From Hetaerina americana (Eukaryota > Arthropoda > Insecta > Odonata > Calopterygidae): a stretch of 64,000 bases of DNA. The position numbers and the translations under genes are program-made. Shown piece by piece: positions 37,081 through 50,268 of the stretch (positions are counted from its first letter, which is position 1; every line of letters begins with the position of its first letter). The stretch is taken from contig JAKTNV010000001.1 of the NCBI GenBank assembly GCA_022747635.1, positions 38,550,072-38,614,071 on the forward strand, read 5' to 3'. The notes under the pieces were generated by a model. The model was not told the DNA's origin. It made no database searches and saw nothing but the letters and a program-made list of their open reading frames with translations.

Positions 37081-38600
37081 TCCAGACTGACCCTCAACTT
37101 CTTCAAGCTATTCTCTAAGTGGAAGGTCTTGGTCGCGGGTGCTTACGTAGGAGGAGCGAGGGGGAGAAAAGAGAGAGTGGGTTAAAATACGCCACGGGAG
37201 GAGAGAATGATCCTATCTCTCTCCACCATTTTTATTTAAACACACACGAGCCAGGCTTTACATATTTCAAATGGATTGAAAAGGTTTAAACAAATTTGAA
37301 GTTTTAAATATGGGTATAACTGAAAGCATTTACGTAATGATATATCCTTTTTGACTGGATTTGGCTGTACGACAATAACACATTCATTAAAAGATAACAA
37401 AAACGGGGCTATGAGTTAATATTCTACATTTTAATTAGCGTATTTAGAGTAGGGAATACAATCAAATTTACGGGCTAATCGCAATAATGATAAGAACACG
37501 TTCTGCTGTTCCTTAAAGAAACGAGAACACAGGACAAACCCTCTCCTGCCATATCTGGGAGTCACATTAAGATTACGTGCGAGCAAAAACATGAGACCAG
37601 ACAAGATCGAGACGAAACCAGGACAGAAAATTACGAAAAGGGGTTTGGACGGTGGAATAACGAAGCGCGACGTAACCACCAACGTAAGGGAAATCTTTTA
37701 TGTTTCCTCCCATGAGCCCTGGATGCTAAAACGCAAGGTCACGCCATCGTGTGGGTATGGATTGGAGGGATCTTTTAAAAAAAACCGGGGACGGGGTACG
37801 GTTGTGAGGGGTTGGGTCGCGAGGAAACGGTCACGCCCCGTTTGTTGATAAAAAATCTGCCTGATGCAGAGAGAGTGCAAGGGAGGGATGATGCGCGAAA
37901 GGGAGATTCCCTCACGGCCCAAATTCCAACCTCTTTTCCCTCCCCTCTCCCAACCAATTCCTGAGCCTCGTAGACAGAAGGGAGACGAAATGCCACCACT
38001 TTCCATCGGATTCCACCCGGATTACCAAACGGAACGGTGAGAGATATAAGAGGCTGAACGCTATCGAGTCCCCGGGGGGGAGTTACACAACACGCGCCCG
38101 ACATAGAACGTATGCACCGAAGAACTTTCAAGCTACCGAGCAAAATGCGGAGGATGGCTTCAGTTCGTGGGGTCTTTTTTTTATTTCCTCCACCTCTTTC
38201 GTCCACCGTGTCGGCAAATAAAAGTCATGGCGGCGAAGGCGGCATGTCTCGCGGTATTTAATACTTCGAAACGCATGCGACCTCCCGTACACCGAAAGAC
38301 CGCCACGAGATCAAGCCGTGATCGGACTATGATCAATGAACCACCGGGACGTAATACCGCCATCGTGGACTCCTTATTTTTCCGCATCGCATGCCGACAC
38401 GCACTGAGTATGTTGCGGGAATAATGGGGCGCTAATGCTATCTAGGACTACGTTTGCTGTGCCGAGGCAATGGAACTGGCGGCAGCTGGAAGACCACGTG
38501 GCCCACATTAGCTGATTTCCCGATTTTACTTCCGTCCGTCACCTCCGAGTCGACTTCATGGAAGTCCATGTTCAATAAGGAAGCTTTTTAAGGGTGCCCA
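37081..38600. other. G+C-richer region, CpG-containing, no recognised gene
   Basis: This stretch has more CpG and purine-rich runs than its surroundings, with overlapping short frames on both strands (37591-37848 plus, 37698-38006 minus, 37775-38206 minus, 38167-38424 plus). None shows a known motif. It may be regulatory or part of an untranslated exon, but nothing decides it. Confidence 0.3.
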
Positions 38601-39676
38601 CCATCCCTCTTACAAGATAAAGGCTCTCAAAGGAAAAGGTTTATTTCAGGCTTAGGAGGCTGTCTTCTGCCCGATCTGAATTATGCTTAGATTAATGGAT
38701 GCCTCGAAAAAAGGCCATCTAAGTACAGGCAGTATTTTAGTCGAGTGTGGTTTGTACTGACTTTGACGAATGTACTGAGTCAATTACGGCGTCGAATATC
38801 GCCGATTATGAGGACAGCGTGCTGTACTCAAGCTATGTTATCCAACTAAGAAGATTCATGCTGAAAATTGTCGAAAAAACGGTTTTATAAGGAATAAAAA
38901 GCATAAAACTTTCCCATATTTACTTTCTCGAAACTTTTACTAACTTTATTTGGAATACATGACTTCACTCTCAGTTCCGAAACTTATTAGACAATTTACA
39001 GAACGATTCAATGAATGTCTGACGTAAAATCATTCTCAGCTACACACCTATCGTTCAATTTAAAATCCAATCTATATTTATCCTGGTACGGAATACCGAA
39101 CTTTATAAAAGTCACAAAACACGTCAAATCACTTTTAAAAAACATCATTCACGTGCTATTAGGGCATGAAATCATCTGTTTTAATTTTTCCGAGCGTTGC
39201 TGGAGGCGCCCAAACTACCGCAGGAATGGAAAGATTGATGGAAGTTAAGTGAAATCTAATATATTTTACCTCTTGTTACTGAAAATGGCACACGAGTATT
39301 CTTGCATCATACGAAGTGAACAACAATAACACCTCAGCACAGTGGTTGATGAAAGGACATATGTTCCCGATCGAAAAAAATAGAAATCTGGCAGGGAAGA
39401 TCGATCACTCGTTCGAAACTAAAAATAAAGACCGAAGGAAATCAACCTTGACGAAGAAAATTTCCCAGACTAAAATAAAAAAATTCTTCTCATCATTTGA
39501 AGTATTCTAATTTTTTTTAATTTTCCCAATTAATAACTTCCTCTAAATTGGAATCCTCATGACACAACTCTAAGGTTTCGGAAAATAATTTCAAATGCTC
39601 CGAAAAAGTAATGCAAGGAATGAGTTTTGTTTTAATTTGAATAAGCTACTCCAAGTGGTAACAGGAACGTTTAGCC
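38601..39676. other. A+T-rich stretch, nothing recognised
   Basis: A+T-rich with short frames (39015-39248, 39316-39510, both plus) of low complexity and no known motif. Confidence 0.45.
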
Positions 39677-39716
39677 TATATAATCGGGACACCTCGGCAC
39701 TTCAGTTATCAGTTTT
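39677..39716 (+). promoter_or_regulatory. Candidate TATA plus TCAGTT initiator
   Basis: TATATAAT at 39677-39684 is followed by TCAGTT at 39702-39707, which matches the arthropod initiator TCAGTY with its A at 39704, 27 bases from the first T of the TATA box. A second TCAGTT follows at 39709-39714. The spacer is G+C-richer than the surroundings. The first downstream ATG (near 39761) opens only two codons before a stop, so no coding exon can be attached. Confidence is limited to the motif pair. Confidence 0.3.
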
Positions 39717-41819
39717 TTAAACGAGTATTGGTAACTGCAGTCATTCACTCTCTCCTAAGCTTATGAATCATTAGTTCCACCTTCGGAGCTTTCTTCATTT
39801 CTTCAGTATCCATGCCTTATCCGCTCTTCTAATTTTCCATTCACTAGATCCATCACGAATTTAGGCCATATTTACTCATCCTATTAAATTCCGTAGCATC
39901 GGAATGAAGTAATGAAAAATGAGGACTAAAAATCAAGTGTCACATTTCCTGAAAATTAAAACATCACGTTGTTTACACGACACAGTTTAATTCCTTGGAT
40001 CACGAGAGTAAAAATTAACATTGCAATAATCAAACACATTTTACAATTAGGTCAAAATTCATTTCCAGGTTTCAACAAGTAGTAGGACAAATTAGAATTG
40101 GGCTATAGGGTCGAAAATAATTGCAGAAATAAATAGCTGAATCAAGATCTGCTCATTTCCGACAGTCGATTTAAATTGCCGGCTTCATTGCCGAATGATT
40201 AATGAGTATTATGATCCAGCACGTTCTAACAGGTTCCATATATTTAACCTCATAAAAGGACGAAACAATTTTTCTAAACGTTGTCACATACCAAGACATA
40301 GAAGTTTCCCATGGCACGATACACGAAAAAAAATATGCAAAAACAATGGACGTAAAAATCTGAAGTAGTTCCATCTCACTGTTAACGATAATTAAGGCTC
40401 TTAAATTTCTTCAACCTCCTGTACCTGTCCTTAAAAAAGGGGCACTTTGCCTGGGTATGGGGGTCTACTTAGATAAAAGCAATTACTGCAGTCCACATCG
40501 GCTAAGACCCGTGATTGGTAACGGCGATAGGCCCAAACTATAAAAAGCTGACATTGCGACTCCATTGCTACTCTACGCAACATAGATTCCATCTCCCGAT
40601 TTTTTTTATTACATTGACCTACAACTTCATCTAAGAGTTAAGGCAATTATTATTTAGAAAGTATATCTTTGAAAGATTCTAGTAAACGATTTACACTCAC
40701 AAATGTTTACTCAGTAAATGATCCAGGTACAATTCGCACTTAGAATCATTATACAAGTGCATGCTACCCGTATTAATCAATGATTTAGGTCAGAACAAAA
40801 CTTCTCCTATCTCATGATTCGTCATTTCTAGCAAATAAACTAACATAGCAAATGAATGCTTTCCCACTGAGTTTCACACAATAACTAATATTTTCAGTAT
40901 CTTGTATTTTGTTTCAGCCATGCTATTTTAAAGTTAAAGTTAAGTGCCAAAACTCGCCTTTCAGGCACCTACCAATCAAAATGTACACCGCTTCAATAGG
41001 TAACGTAGACGACGAGCGTTTTTCATATAATGAACTTCGTTTTCAATTTAAACACAACCAAAGACGGTGAGATATGTTACGATTGCTGTTTTTCAAATAA
41101 GCATTTTTCTCGGAACGCCTTTGGCTAGGAAGTAGTAGCCACACGAAGGAATCGAAGGAGGGGACACATTGATGTGTGCAACTCCTGAAAGGCTCGCAAG
41201 TCTGAAAAGCCAATATTGGAGAGCTATCTACCTGGAAAAGTTAATGGAAGACAGCAAAAGAGGATAAGTGAACGCGGGTGAATCATCGCATCTCGCTAGT
41301 CGCCTATCCACAAACAGAGTTGTTTTCTGCAACAGGCGCAAATGATTTGTCCACCCCATGCGATGCCAGTCCTAGAATCCCAGCGGAGGGCCACGATGTG
41401 GTCAGCCGCAACATACTATATATCTCCAACCGTCCCGGTGAGGGCGCGTGTTCAGAACACCTGCCCAGAGAGGGGCATCGCGTGAAAAAAGGGTGACGAA
41501 AGATGAAAAAGACAAGTCTCAAAACTAAATCATACTTGGCTGTCGGCTAGAGAGAACAAATTTGGAGCCAAATATGGAAAAGCGAATACTAGCTCCGCTC
41601 GAAATCTAGACAGCCTCTTCTACGCACTCTGCGTTCTGGTATTTCCATTTGGTGCAGGTTTTTGAGAGGAGATCACATTTCTCATGGAGTTTCCACTCAA
41701 ACGGAGGCATCGCATTAAACCGCAAAATTCTCCCGTGATCACCGAAGAAGAACGTTAAAAGACGTTGCAAGAAATACTCTGACACTGGATGACACAAGGT
41801 TACATCACCTCCTCTCACA
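39717..41819. other. Mixed stretch, no gene recognised
   Basis: A+T-rich, then somewhat G+C-richer at 41130-41500. TATAAAA at 40539-40545 could be a second TATA element, but no clear initiator follows at the right distance. Frames at 41278-41496 (+) and 41606-41818 (-) show no motif. Confidence 0.35.
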
Positions 41820-42960
41820 TCACCCCGATGTCGTACGGCGGGGGAATCCTTACTAAATGGGCATCCCCTTCATTTTCAACATCCAAAGAAAATAAAGGCT
41901 GGAACCGAACACATACGCACGTCGCGAACGCGACCGCTCTATAATGATCATGTCGGTAAACAATCCTCAGCAGCGCAAACCCGCAACCTGACTCATCCGT
42001 ACTAAGAAGAAAATCCGGGGAAAAGAGACATGACACGATTAAAGAAAAGGAGCACACTCACCTGAAACTATTCGCACGGGACGGGGAACACTGGGTGACA
42101 CTGGGCGCACGGGGTAGAGGGCGTCGCGGAAATAAGGCCGTCCGTCAATGGGCAACTCGGAGAGAAACACCGCCAACCTTCCGCGGAGAAGATTCGGGAG
42201 AGAGTGAAAACCTTGTGTATTTCCCTCCAAGTCTTCGTCTCGGCGGGTAACAAACTGGTCCAGCCGAAGGGATCCCACGAGCGGAGAGCGTTTACTAAGG
42301 AGTGTGGAATGGGGAACGGTGGAAGGGTGAGGGAGGCGTTAGGAAACCGGGGGGGAGATGAGGGGGCGGCGAAGAAGTAGGAAGAGGGGAAGGGTCCCCG
42401 GGGAAGAACTACGCGGGAGAAGGAGGACGCTTTGGCACGCTCGGGTCGAGCGGGCCGAGAATCTCGTGCCCACGCCGCGCCGTGTGCCTGTCTCCCTCTC
42501 TCTCTCTCACTCTCAAAGCCTCGATCTCACGGAGAGGGTACGTGGCGTTTGTGAACCTTTCGCGGCGCCGCTCAGAGTGGAACTGATGTTGTCCCACTTT
42601 ATTGCAACGCTCCTCCTCGTGTCTTGGGGAGGAGAAGGAGGAGAGGCAGAGGGAGGGGGAGCTGGGAGGTTTTCCCCGAGCCCCTCCCGCCGGCCTGGCT
42701 CACTCTCTCCGCGACTCCCTCCCGCCCCTCCTCTGCCTCCCCTCCCTAAATCCCTCATCCCCCACCTCTTCCTCCCTCTGCTCTCTCTCCCTCAGCCTTT
42801 CTCTCTCCCTTCGGCCCTCCCCGTCTCGTAAAACCCTCTCTTCCACCGTTCCAATGAATTTCAGTTTCCCAACAAATCCGTCGCGTAAGACTTGCGCGTG
42901 AGCCCCCACGGAATTGAAAAGGAGGGACGAAATGAAAGAAAACCGGGAAGCGCCCTCTTT
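41820..42960 (-). promoter_or_regulatory. G+C-rich island with minus-strand 5' splice donor; candidate promoter and first exon
   Basis: This is the strongest G+C-rich, CpG-containing island in the window. On the minus strand TTTCAG|GTGAGTGTG occurs with the intron starting at 42061, a full match to the metazoan 5' splice donor. The DNA upstream on that strand (42062-42900) is rich in purine runs followed by pyrimidine runs, including a (CT)n tract at 42490-42512 that offers GAGA-type sites. This arrangement fits a promoter with an untranslated or short first exon read toward lower coordinates. No ATG-initiated frame with a known protein was found, and no acceptor could be paired. The plus-strand 157-codon frame (42358-42831) and its overlapping partners are composition artefacts (Arg, Pro, Leu, Ser). 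Confidence 0.3.
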
Positions 42961-45074
42961 AAATTGACTGCTTGCATTCCTGGGGATATCGATCGTCAAA
43001 TTGTCAAAAAGATGCCACTTTATATTGCTTGTTAACCTGAAAGTCAGTCAGTTATGTGGGATGACACCTCAATTAATGGCGAATATCATCGCGAAGTCCG
43101 TATTAGGAGAAGAATATGGGACGGAAATTTTCCCCATGTCCGTGAAAGTCTTTCCAAAAAATCTGGCAACATGAATGATCCGATCTCCCAAGGCACCACC
43201 CTCATTGGAATCGGCCTAACCTGCCTGACCCAACTACTAGGACGCCACACAGCCAACCAAACAAAATTTGTAAAGCATTTATCACGGAATGAAACGATCC
43301 ATATTAAAAAATTTCATACTTTTCCAGTCTCAGCCTGTGGAAATCACAAAATCTCTTAATATGGGTACTGAATACTATCACGAAGTGAAGCCTGAAACTG
43401 TTAAGTATAGAAATTAAACTTATTTTCAAAATTTTCCTTTCATTTACTACGTGATATTTTTGCTATGCAAATGGAAACCAAGATGCTGAACTGCAGCAGT
43501 CGGTCACCCAAATATGGTTAATAGACGATTCCGAAAACAATATCACTGGTATTATCATTTAAGCATTGACCAACAACTTAAATCAATGGCTTGAAAATTC
43601 ACCCTTTTGAACTTTGCTTTACGAATGGCATATTGAAGATGACGCATTACTGGTTCACTCGAGAAACGCCCAGCTATTTTTTTTATTCTCAATTCTATAC
43701 TTTCTATAATCTAATTTTTAATTCATATTCGACCGTAATTGGAACTTAAATCCAACTACTCGCAGCTGTCGAGCTATCCGAAAGAGCTAGATGGAAGGAT
43801 TTCTACTCCAGAGACGAAAACGCCACTAAATACACAGAACCTCCTGGTTACGCTTCTTCTCAACTAAGGGAAATTGCGAATCTCTACGTTCAATAGCAAC
43901 TTCCCGTTCCCTCCTCATTGCCATCCGCCAAGGCTCGCCGCTGTTTGTCGACACTAGCAATTTCAAAAGAGTATTTATACATCACATAAAACATATGGAC
44001 GCACTCATCCTGTAGGCATTTTCCTTATAGGATAACCCTAACTACAAGTTGATATTACTGCTCGAGCTGAATCCCGCGACGGTCTCGAGGCCCAAGGAGA
44101 CAGGAAAATGCATAAATATGAAATAAAAAATATTACCGAAATCTTGAACGACTCCATGGCACATTCTATTCCTGAATTTCAATCGGCCATTCCGCTCGCT
44201 TTAAAAATTCCATTCTTCCTCGCCCTTCTAAATTTATATCAAACCTTATTGCTTCCTATAAGTGCCAATGCACCTACGATATACTGACGGAGTATCAATG
44301 CAATATTGCTTCAGATAACTTCATATCTAGCATAAATTCCATGTTTTGGATTCATTACGATATTCTTAGGTAAAAAATTTGAATTAAAAATATACCTTTT
44401 CCAATCAATCATTGAAATTATTTCAAGATTTTGCAATAAACTTTACCTAGCAATGCATCAATTACCAAGATTAAATCTGCGCCCCAATTAGTCACGGAAA
44501 GATCGTGACACCTTGCAGCTAAATGGAGCGACATTATTGCATTCATCGGAAATAAAATATTATCAATAGTAAAATGAAGACACGCTACAATAAATTATAC
44601 TGTCCAAAAATTTAACTTCAAGCAAGAGCATGAATAAACTGCAAAACATTCTCATGTGCAATTATAAACAATAAAATTTTAAGACCATATTCAGCTTTCG
44701 GATAAATGAATCCTCGCCAGGTTGTGACATCAAGCCAATCAGTTAAGATTTTAGCAATCTTTATACATTCTTGGCTAATTCCATGATGGTTTTCCTTCTG
44801 CCATTGTTTAATTTCCTTAAATCCTACTTAACCATAATTATTCATCCATTTCCTAATTCCGTAAAAGATCCGGGCAGTTGGTCGCCTCCCTAATAATTAC
44901 CATTCCTAGACTTCGAATTTTCGAATGCAGTTGTTAATAATATTACCTTTATAACTTTAAGCCTACAACGGTGACAATAATTTATACTTTAAAAAATTCA
45001 AAACCTTCGTTTTTTGGGTTTAAAATATATTTTCTGAAGACTGAATCGCAAACTATCATCATCCCCTATAAGTT
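42961..45074. other. A+T-rich stretch, nothing recognised
   Basis: A+T-rich; the one longer plus-strand frame (43054-43359, 101 codons) has no known motif. No RNA gene or repeat was recognised. Confidence 0.4.
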
Positions 45075-45110
45075 CGAGGTGTTATATATATTTTTATATA
45101 TATAACCTCG
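45075..45110. repeat. Imperfect A+T hairpin with G+C ends
   Basis: CGAGGTGTTATATATA (45075-45090) pairs with TATATATAACCTCG (45097-45110), with one bulged G and a short T-rich loop. The ACTATC before the left arm (45052-45057) and GATAGT after the right arm (45115-45120) hint at longer, decayed pairing. Confidence 0.65.
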
Positions 45111-45499
45111 AGACGATAGTGATAAAAATACGTACATCAACTTGTTCTCATGCACCGAAAGAAACTAATGATCAAGTGACTATCGTCATGCGCCTCATAA
45201 AATGCATGTGTGGAATATCACTAGATATGCCTGGAGTCCTACGATAACCTCAGGATGACGTGATTCAATTGCATTAAAGAAAGTATCTTGGAGAGGGGTA
45301 TGCCCTCCTATAAGACCAATATTTTGTTATTACATTAACTTCAGATAAACTATGTTTTATTACGTTACCACTGCTACTTAAACATATAATAAAAACGTGC
45401 CATTATGCCGGCTCTTATGCCCTTGATGACCCTATTTGGGCATCTGATACCACCATGTTTTGCAATGTATGTAGATCAATTGTTAAGGAGCATTTCAAA
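45111..45499. other. A+T-rich stretch, nothing recognised
   Basis: No gene, repeat or RNA recognised between the hairpin and the LINE. Confidence 0.45.
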
Positions 45500-46285
45500 T
45501 ATTATTATAATAATCTACCGGTTTAGGTAGGTTTTTGGATGGACACAACTACCAAATAAATATTTTGCGACTCCTAACAATAAACAATCCAGCGACCTAC
45601 TCTACATCAGGTCCCTCTTCATCTCTGAGTACTTCCTTTCTCCCTTCATCCCGTCCAACATCTCTATCCTGTTCCTGCCCTTTCCTCGTTTGCCCAACAT
45701 TCTCCCCTCTATTACAGTCTTCAACATCCCACTGCCGATCAGTACGCCTTTCATTCATTCATCCTGCCTCCATAGGATTTCCCCCAACAAACCCCTCTCC
45801 TCGCCCACCATACCAAGTACTTCATCATTTCATTTCTTCTCGGCACATTTCCCCTTCTCCATTCTTCTCCACTCTCACTTTTCAAAAGCCTCCAGTCTAC
45901 GTCTATCCTTCTGCTTCAGTGACCACGTTTCCGCACCATTCTACACGACGCTCTGTATCAATGTTTTGACGATTTTCTTAGTATCCTTGCTTAACGTCCC
46001 TATCATTAGCTACCTCCTCCTTGTGAAGAAAGCCTCTTTACCTAGCGCAATTCTTCTCCTTACGTCCCTACTACTTCGACCATGTTGGACCAAAACACTT
46101 CTGACATACGTAAACTATTCTACCAGCTCTATTATTGGCCCTCCTACTTAAATGTTTAGCTTAGCTTTTTCTTTCTGGAAAATCGCATAGCCTTTGTTTT
46201 ATTAATATTGATTCTCATCCCATATATGTCGAACTGAATTTCAAATTCACTCAGCAATGCTTGCATTCTCTATTTCAAGGGGGTT
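45500..46285 (-). mobile_element. LINE family A copy A2, longest copy, RT C-terminus
   Basis: This copy defines family A. Read on the minus strand, the frames give in order: LLSEFEIQFDIYGMRINI followed by NKTKAMRFSRKKK (about 46277-46165), a HGRSSRDVRRRIALGKEAFF block (about 46085-46025), KIVKTLIQSVV then NGAETWSLKQKDRRRLEAFE (about 45985-45890), and GMLKTVIEGRMLGKRG (about 45735-45685). These are the segments that follow the YADD motif in widespread RTE- or Jockey-like LINEs (GLKIN..KTK, DGR...EIR.RIA..K.AF, VKTLIWSV.LYG.ETW, VIEGR). Several stops and shifts show decay. The 3' end is AATCTACC followed by a (TAA/TAT)n run at 45501-45512. The long plus-strand frames (45535-45969, 45690-46151) are antisense and not genes. 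Confidence 0.85.
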
Positions 46286-49200
46286 GCAAGAATTTCAAAT
46301 ATTATTCATTGGTTATATATTTGTTTGAATTTCACTGCTTTTGTATTCTGAATACCGGTTACGGATACAAGAGCATATTGTTGTCTAAATAGTGACAGGG
46401 AATTATGGCTGATGCGTTGTTTGTCTCTCGGGAATGTAACCTTGCTTACGAAAATAGCTGCCAAGTAGCCACATTCAATTGATTTTTGCTCATTGAATAG
46501 TGGTAACCATCGGTATAGCCTGAATTACTCGACCATTGTGATGGGGCATTTCGGAAATTCCGTGCAAGCTTGGGTTGAGATATCGAAAGTGTTTTGAGTG
46601 GACAATGAGCAAGCAAGTAGCAACCGCTATTGAAAAATTACGTAACACAATAAAATACCATAAAAATTCATTGCCCCCCCCCCCGCTTTTAAATACACTA
46701 AATATATTTTCCCAATCTTTTTTTACAATATTTTGCGATTGGTTTATTCAGTAATTAAACAGTACGATGCCTACATTAATTTTAGTAATGATCTATCCTT
46801 GATTAGGCTAAACCAAGAAATGATCAAGTATTCATTTAAAAAATGGCCAAAATATTATTTTCCCCAAAAACTATAGGATTCTGTAATTTTTTGTTAAAAT
46901 CGCCATAAGTGGCGAACAACAGGTTCGTTCACTCAGCTAACTATTGAAGTCAGGAATGAATAATTCAATTTTATTTTGCAATGAGTTTTCGGTTATTAAA
47001 AATAGGGATCTCTCTTCACCTGGCGATAAAATCAGAGGCCTTCGTTGGGTTTAAATTCAACCCTAGTTGAAATTTCTGTAGTCGTCCAAAGTGGAGTGTG
47101 ATCAAGCAATCATTGTCTAAAAAGCCGTCACCTATGTTTCCGGAAGTACCCGAGCCCTACCAACATACTACTCCCTTGGCTTGACGTGTACTTCACATCT
47201 AGATCTCGAGTTCTCGTTTGTAGGCGCACATAAATCCGACATGGCTAAGAGTTAAGAAAGGTACATATAAGAAGTCTACAAGTGGGGAGATGGCATACCA
47301 ATTAAATAACAGAACTGGAAGTATATAGCACCGGCAATTTGTGGGGGAAGCCTGTAGTTATTTTTTTACATGGAGTAAGATAGATTACATATTAAGCATT
47401 CAGTTCAGGTCCAAACAGCGCATAGTGGTGGAGGATATACACCATTAAAGGAGGTCAGTACTAGGAATGTGAGTTGTTGGGAGGGGTCTGCAGAATTATA
47501 TAGGTTAGATACGCGGGGATGTGATGGAAGAAGGACCTTGGCCTATTTCATCACTTCCTTGGGGTGACAATTGTATAGTGTGGCCGTAAAAAAAATGTGG
47601 AAAACGGGCGTTCAATGAGATCAAAATGCATGCATTATAAACTAGGTAACCATCAAAAACTTGCTCATCTATTTCTGACAATTTGCAGATGAGTGATTTC
47701 AAATTAAATAAATGCTGACCGAGCAGATTAATACTTTTAATTAAGCTTACTTATTGAAGTGAATGGATTAAACGCCTGTCTTCTGCTTGATCGGAATGAA
47801 ATTAAAATGGCTATAATGCACTGAAACTCGATTTCACATATCAGTGGCTCATATTGCGGCATTTAACTTTTATCTCAGGCGGCCTTAAAAACAAATTTCT
47901 ACTAACTCATGCACCCTAAGCTTTTGCGTTTTGCATGGTACATTATATGCACCGAACCTCAGCTAATTCTTATGCGATACTATGAAATCTTCATGCACCT
48001 CAGGATGCGCGTGAACAATGACCTTGACTTTCAGAATGTTGCTTCTTTCATCACTTTTTTGGCAAGGCATATAAGAAAGTACTTTTGAGATATTGGTAAA
48101 ATTTTGATGTGAATAAAATAGAATGATTCTTATGATGCCAAACTCACAATTGAAAAAAAGCACACGAGAAGGAGAAAGACAGTTGCCGAATTAAAATTCC
48201 ACAACCCCTAATACAAAATGAGAAAAGTCAACTTCATTGGTGAACACGGCTTTAAGGGTAAGTTGGATAACTTATTGCGGGGCCAACGGCGAATTTGACA
48301 TTTAAATTCCAGACTTTTAGTCATCGATGTAATAATTCTGAATGCTGGTTAGGCCTTTCAGTTGATCTAAGGAGGTGGGAACTAACTTAATATGATTTGC
48401 TCGTACATGCTCTCTTGATAAATTAATACCATTTAAAAAGGTTTTAATGCAGAATATAATATTTGCTCGGATGATTGACAGGGTGAACTTTGAGATGCTA
48501 ACCATCCCAATTTACGCCCTCCTTTTCGTTTGGAAACGGAAATGATGATTGGACAAGAACAAGGAAAGCCACGAGGAGTGATTTAAACTTAAATAGCCGT
48601 CATTACAGAAGTTTCCCAGACAAGCTTCGTTATAGTTTCAGATGAACTCGCTACTCGAACCGGCAGTTTTAATCTAATTAATGCACGTGATAGTACTGAT
48701 GGTCGTGTTTTGAGGGTAGTTTCCATTCTAGGATTTTTCAAAAATTACGGTCCCGTCCTGGGTGACGACTTCCAGGTCACCACAAATGCTCTGCATTGCC
48801 CGGCCGATGAGAGTTTAAACTGTGTGGCTATCTAACGTTTAACATAACATTTAGCCCATACAATCGGCGGAGTCAATTTTCTCCCTTCTACTCTCCATTT
48901 TCTATCCTCCACTTCTCATCAACCACCTTCATTTAATGACTTTAGCTATGAAGTACCTACATCTCAAGGCTGGAACGGAACTGACTCTGCTAGAGAGGCG
49001 TGATTCCCACCAAGACAAGACGGTCAGGATACGTTCCCAATTCAATTTAGTGTGATGGGACCAAAGCTGTGGCGCAAATATGATATTTTTTATGCAATTG
49101 AATTACTTTATTACCTTAAGCAATAAAAAGTTCCATGAAATATCCAATTGGAATTTAACACCGGCAATTTTTTTAAGGCGCATGCAAATATTCGTATATA

Positions 49201-49655
49201 TACGCAGCCGAACATCAAGGGTTCTAGGAAGAAGAGTACGCCTTCTCAGAAATGAAAAGGAAATTTCTATTGCTTTCCAATATTATTACGGTCTATTTAC
49301 CTTGAATATTCCGAAGTTAGACTTTTCTGCGGAACTTTGGGGGATACTGGTACTTATTGATACAGTCGGAATAGTATTTAATTCAAAATCATCGGAATCA
49401 TGATTAATTTGCGTCTAATGTCGTAATGATAAAGGTAATTATTGCCAGTTCCGTTCGAAAATTCGATGTCTAACCAAGTGTGAAAGTGTATCGAAGTCTT
49501 TCGAAGTGATATCTGTTATCAGGGAGACAGCCGACTGTAAAGGTCATTTACAAGATTAGGCATTGAATGAATAATTACAGATAACAAGGTTAGAAATAAA
49601 AAAATTACAATTGAGCTCGTGGAATATTTCTATGGTTTCGGGTGTACAAGACTGT
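46286..49655. other. A+T-rich stretch, nothing recognised
   Basis: A+T-rich; a poly-C run of about 13 bases is present near 46675. Short frames (47505-47702 minus, 49080-49403 plus) show no motif. Nothing else was recognised. Confidence 0.4.
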
Positions 49656-49659
49656 ACAC

Positions 49660-50165
49660 AACTATATTTCTTAGCCTCTCCTAACAAGACAAACCCGTAC
49701 ATGCGTTATTACAATAAAGCCTTCTTCACCTCCGCACATTTCCTTCTTCCCTTCATTCCGTAAAACATCTCTAACCTTTTACTTCCCCTCCTTGCTTCTT
49801 AAAATCCTCTCATCTACACATATCACAACAGTCTTTAGAATTTTATCGGCCATCCAAATCTCTGCATTCATCTTTCCTCCGTTCTTTGGATTTGTCCCGA
49901 CAACGCTCTCTCCTACCCCACTTTACCTTCTTGTTCTCTGCCCCAAAAGTACTCTTCGTTGGATTTCCTATTCGTTCAATTTTACCTTTTACATCCTTCT
50001 ATATAGCCACACCTTCAAATCCTTCAAACTCCGCCTATCTTCTTGCTCCAACGACCAAGTTTGCGAGCTGTACAAAAACATGCTCCGCACCAAAGTTTTC
50101 ACTAGTCTCACTGCCGCCGATGGTTTCCCAGGAAGACTAGGCATACGAAAAATCACATAGTTGGG
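49660..50165 (-). mobile_element. LINE family A copy A3
   Basis: On the minus strand the frame at 49989-50183 reads RLVKTLVRSMFLYSSQTWSL then EQEDRRSL..LKVWLYRRM, an ordinary LINE RT C-terminal block (common form VKTLVWSVFLYG.ETWSL..EDRRRLEAFEMW.WRRM). Downstream, toward 49690, the DNA aligns with copies A1 and A2 (CTTCATTCCGT..AACATCTCTA, then the TACAGTCTT-like block). The two plus-strand frames here (49792-50160, 49886-50140) are antisense. Relative to A2 it is more diverged, suggesting an older insertion. Confidence 0.8.
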
Positions 50166-50189
50166 GGGAAGTTTGGGAAGCACAGGTAT

Positions 50190-50268
50190 GTCATCTGGAA
50201 TCGAATCCGGGCCGACAAGTAACCCAACATCCTACAAGCTGAAGTACCATGCTCCACTGATATCTGAA
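50190..50268 (-). mobile_element. tRNA-like segment, probable SINE head
   Basis: The minus strand contains GGATTCGATTCC (B-box-like) near 50191-50207 and a plausible A-box region near 50245-50262 at tRNA-like spacing. It lies immediately beside LINE copy A3. A similar AACCCAACATCC motif recurs at 50527-50540. The stems do not fold cleanly, so a SINE relic is more likely than a tRNA gene. Confidence 0.35.

Noticed and set aside
42358..42999. Several overlapping Arg/Pro/Ser/Leu-rich frames on both strands
   Set aside because: Stop-poor reading is expected in a G+C-rich purine/pyrimidine tract; no domain or conserved motif is visible.
45535..46151. Two plus-strand frames of 144 and 153 codons rich in Ser/Pro/Phe
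   Set aside because: They are antisense to LINE copy A2.
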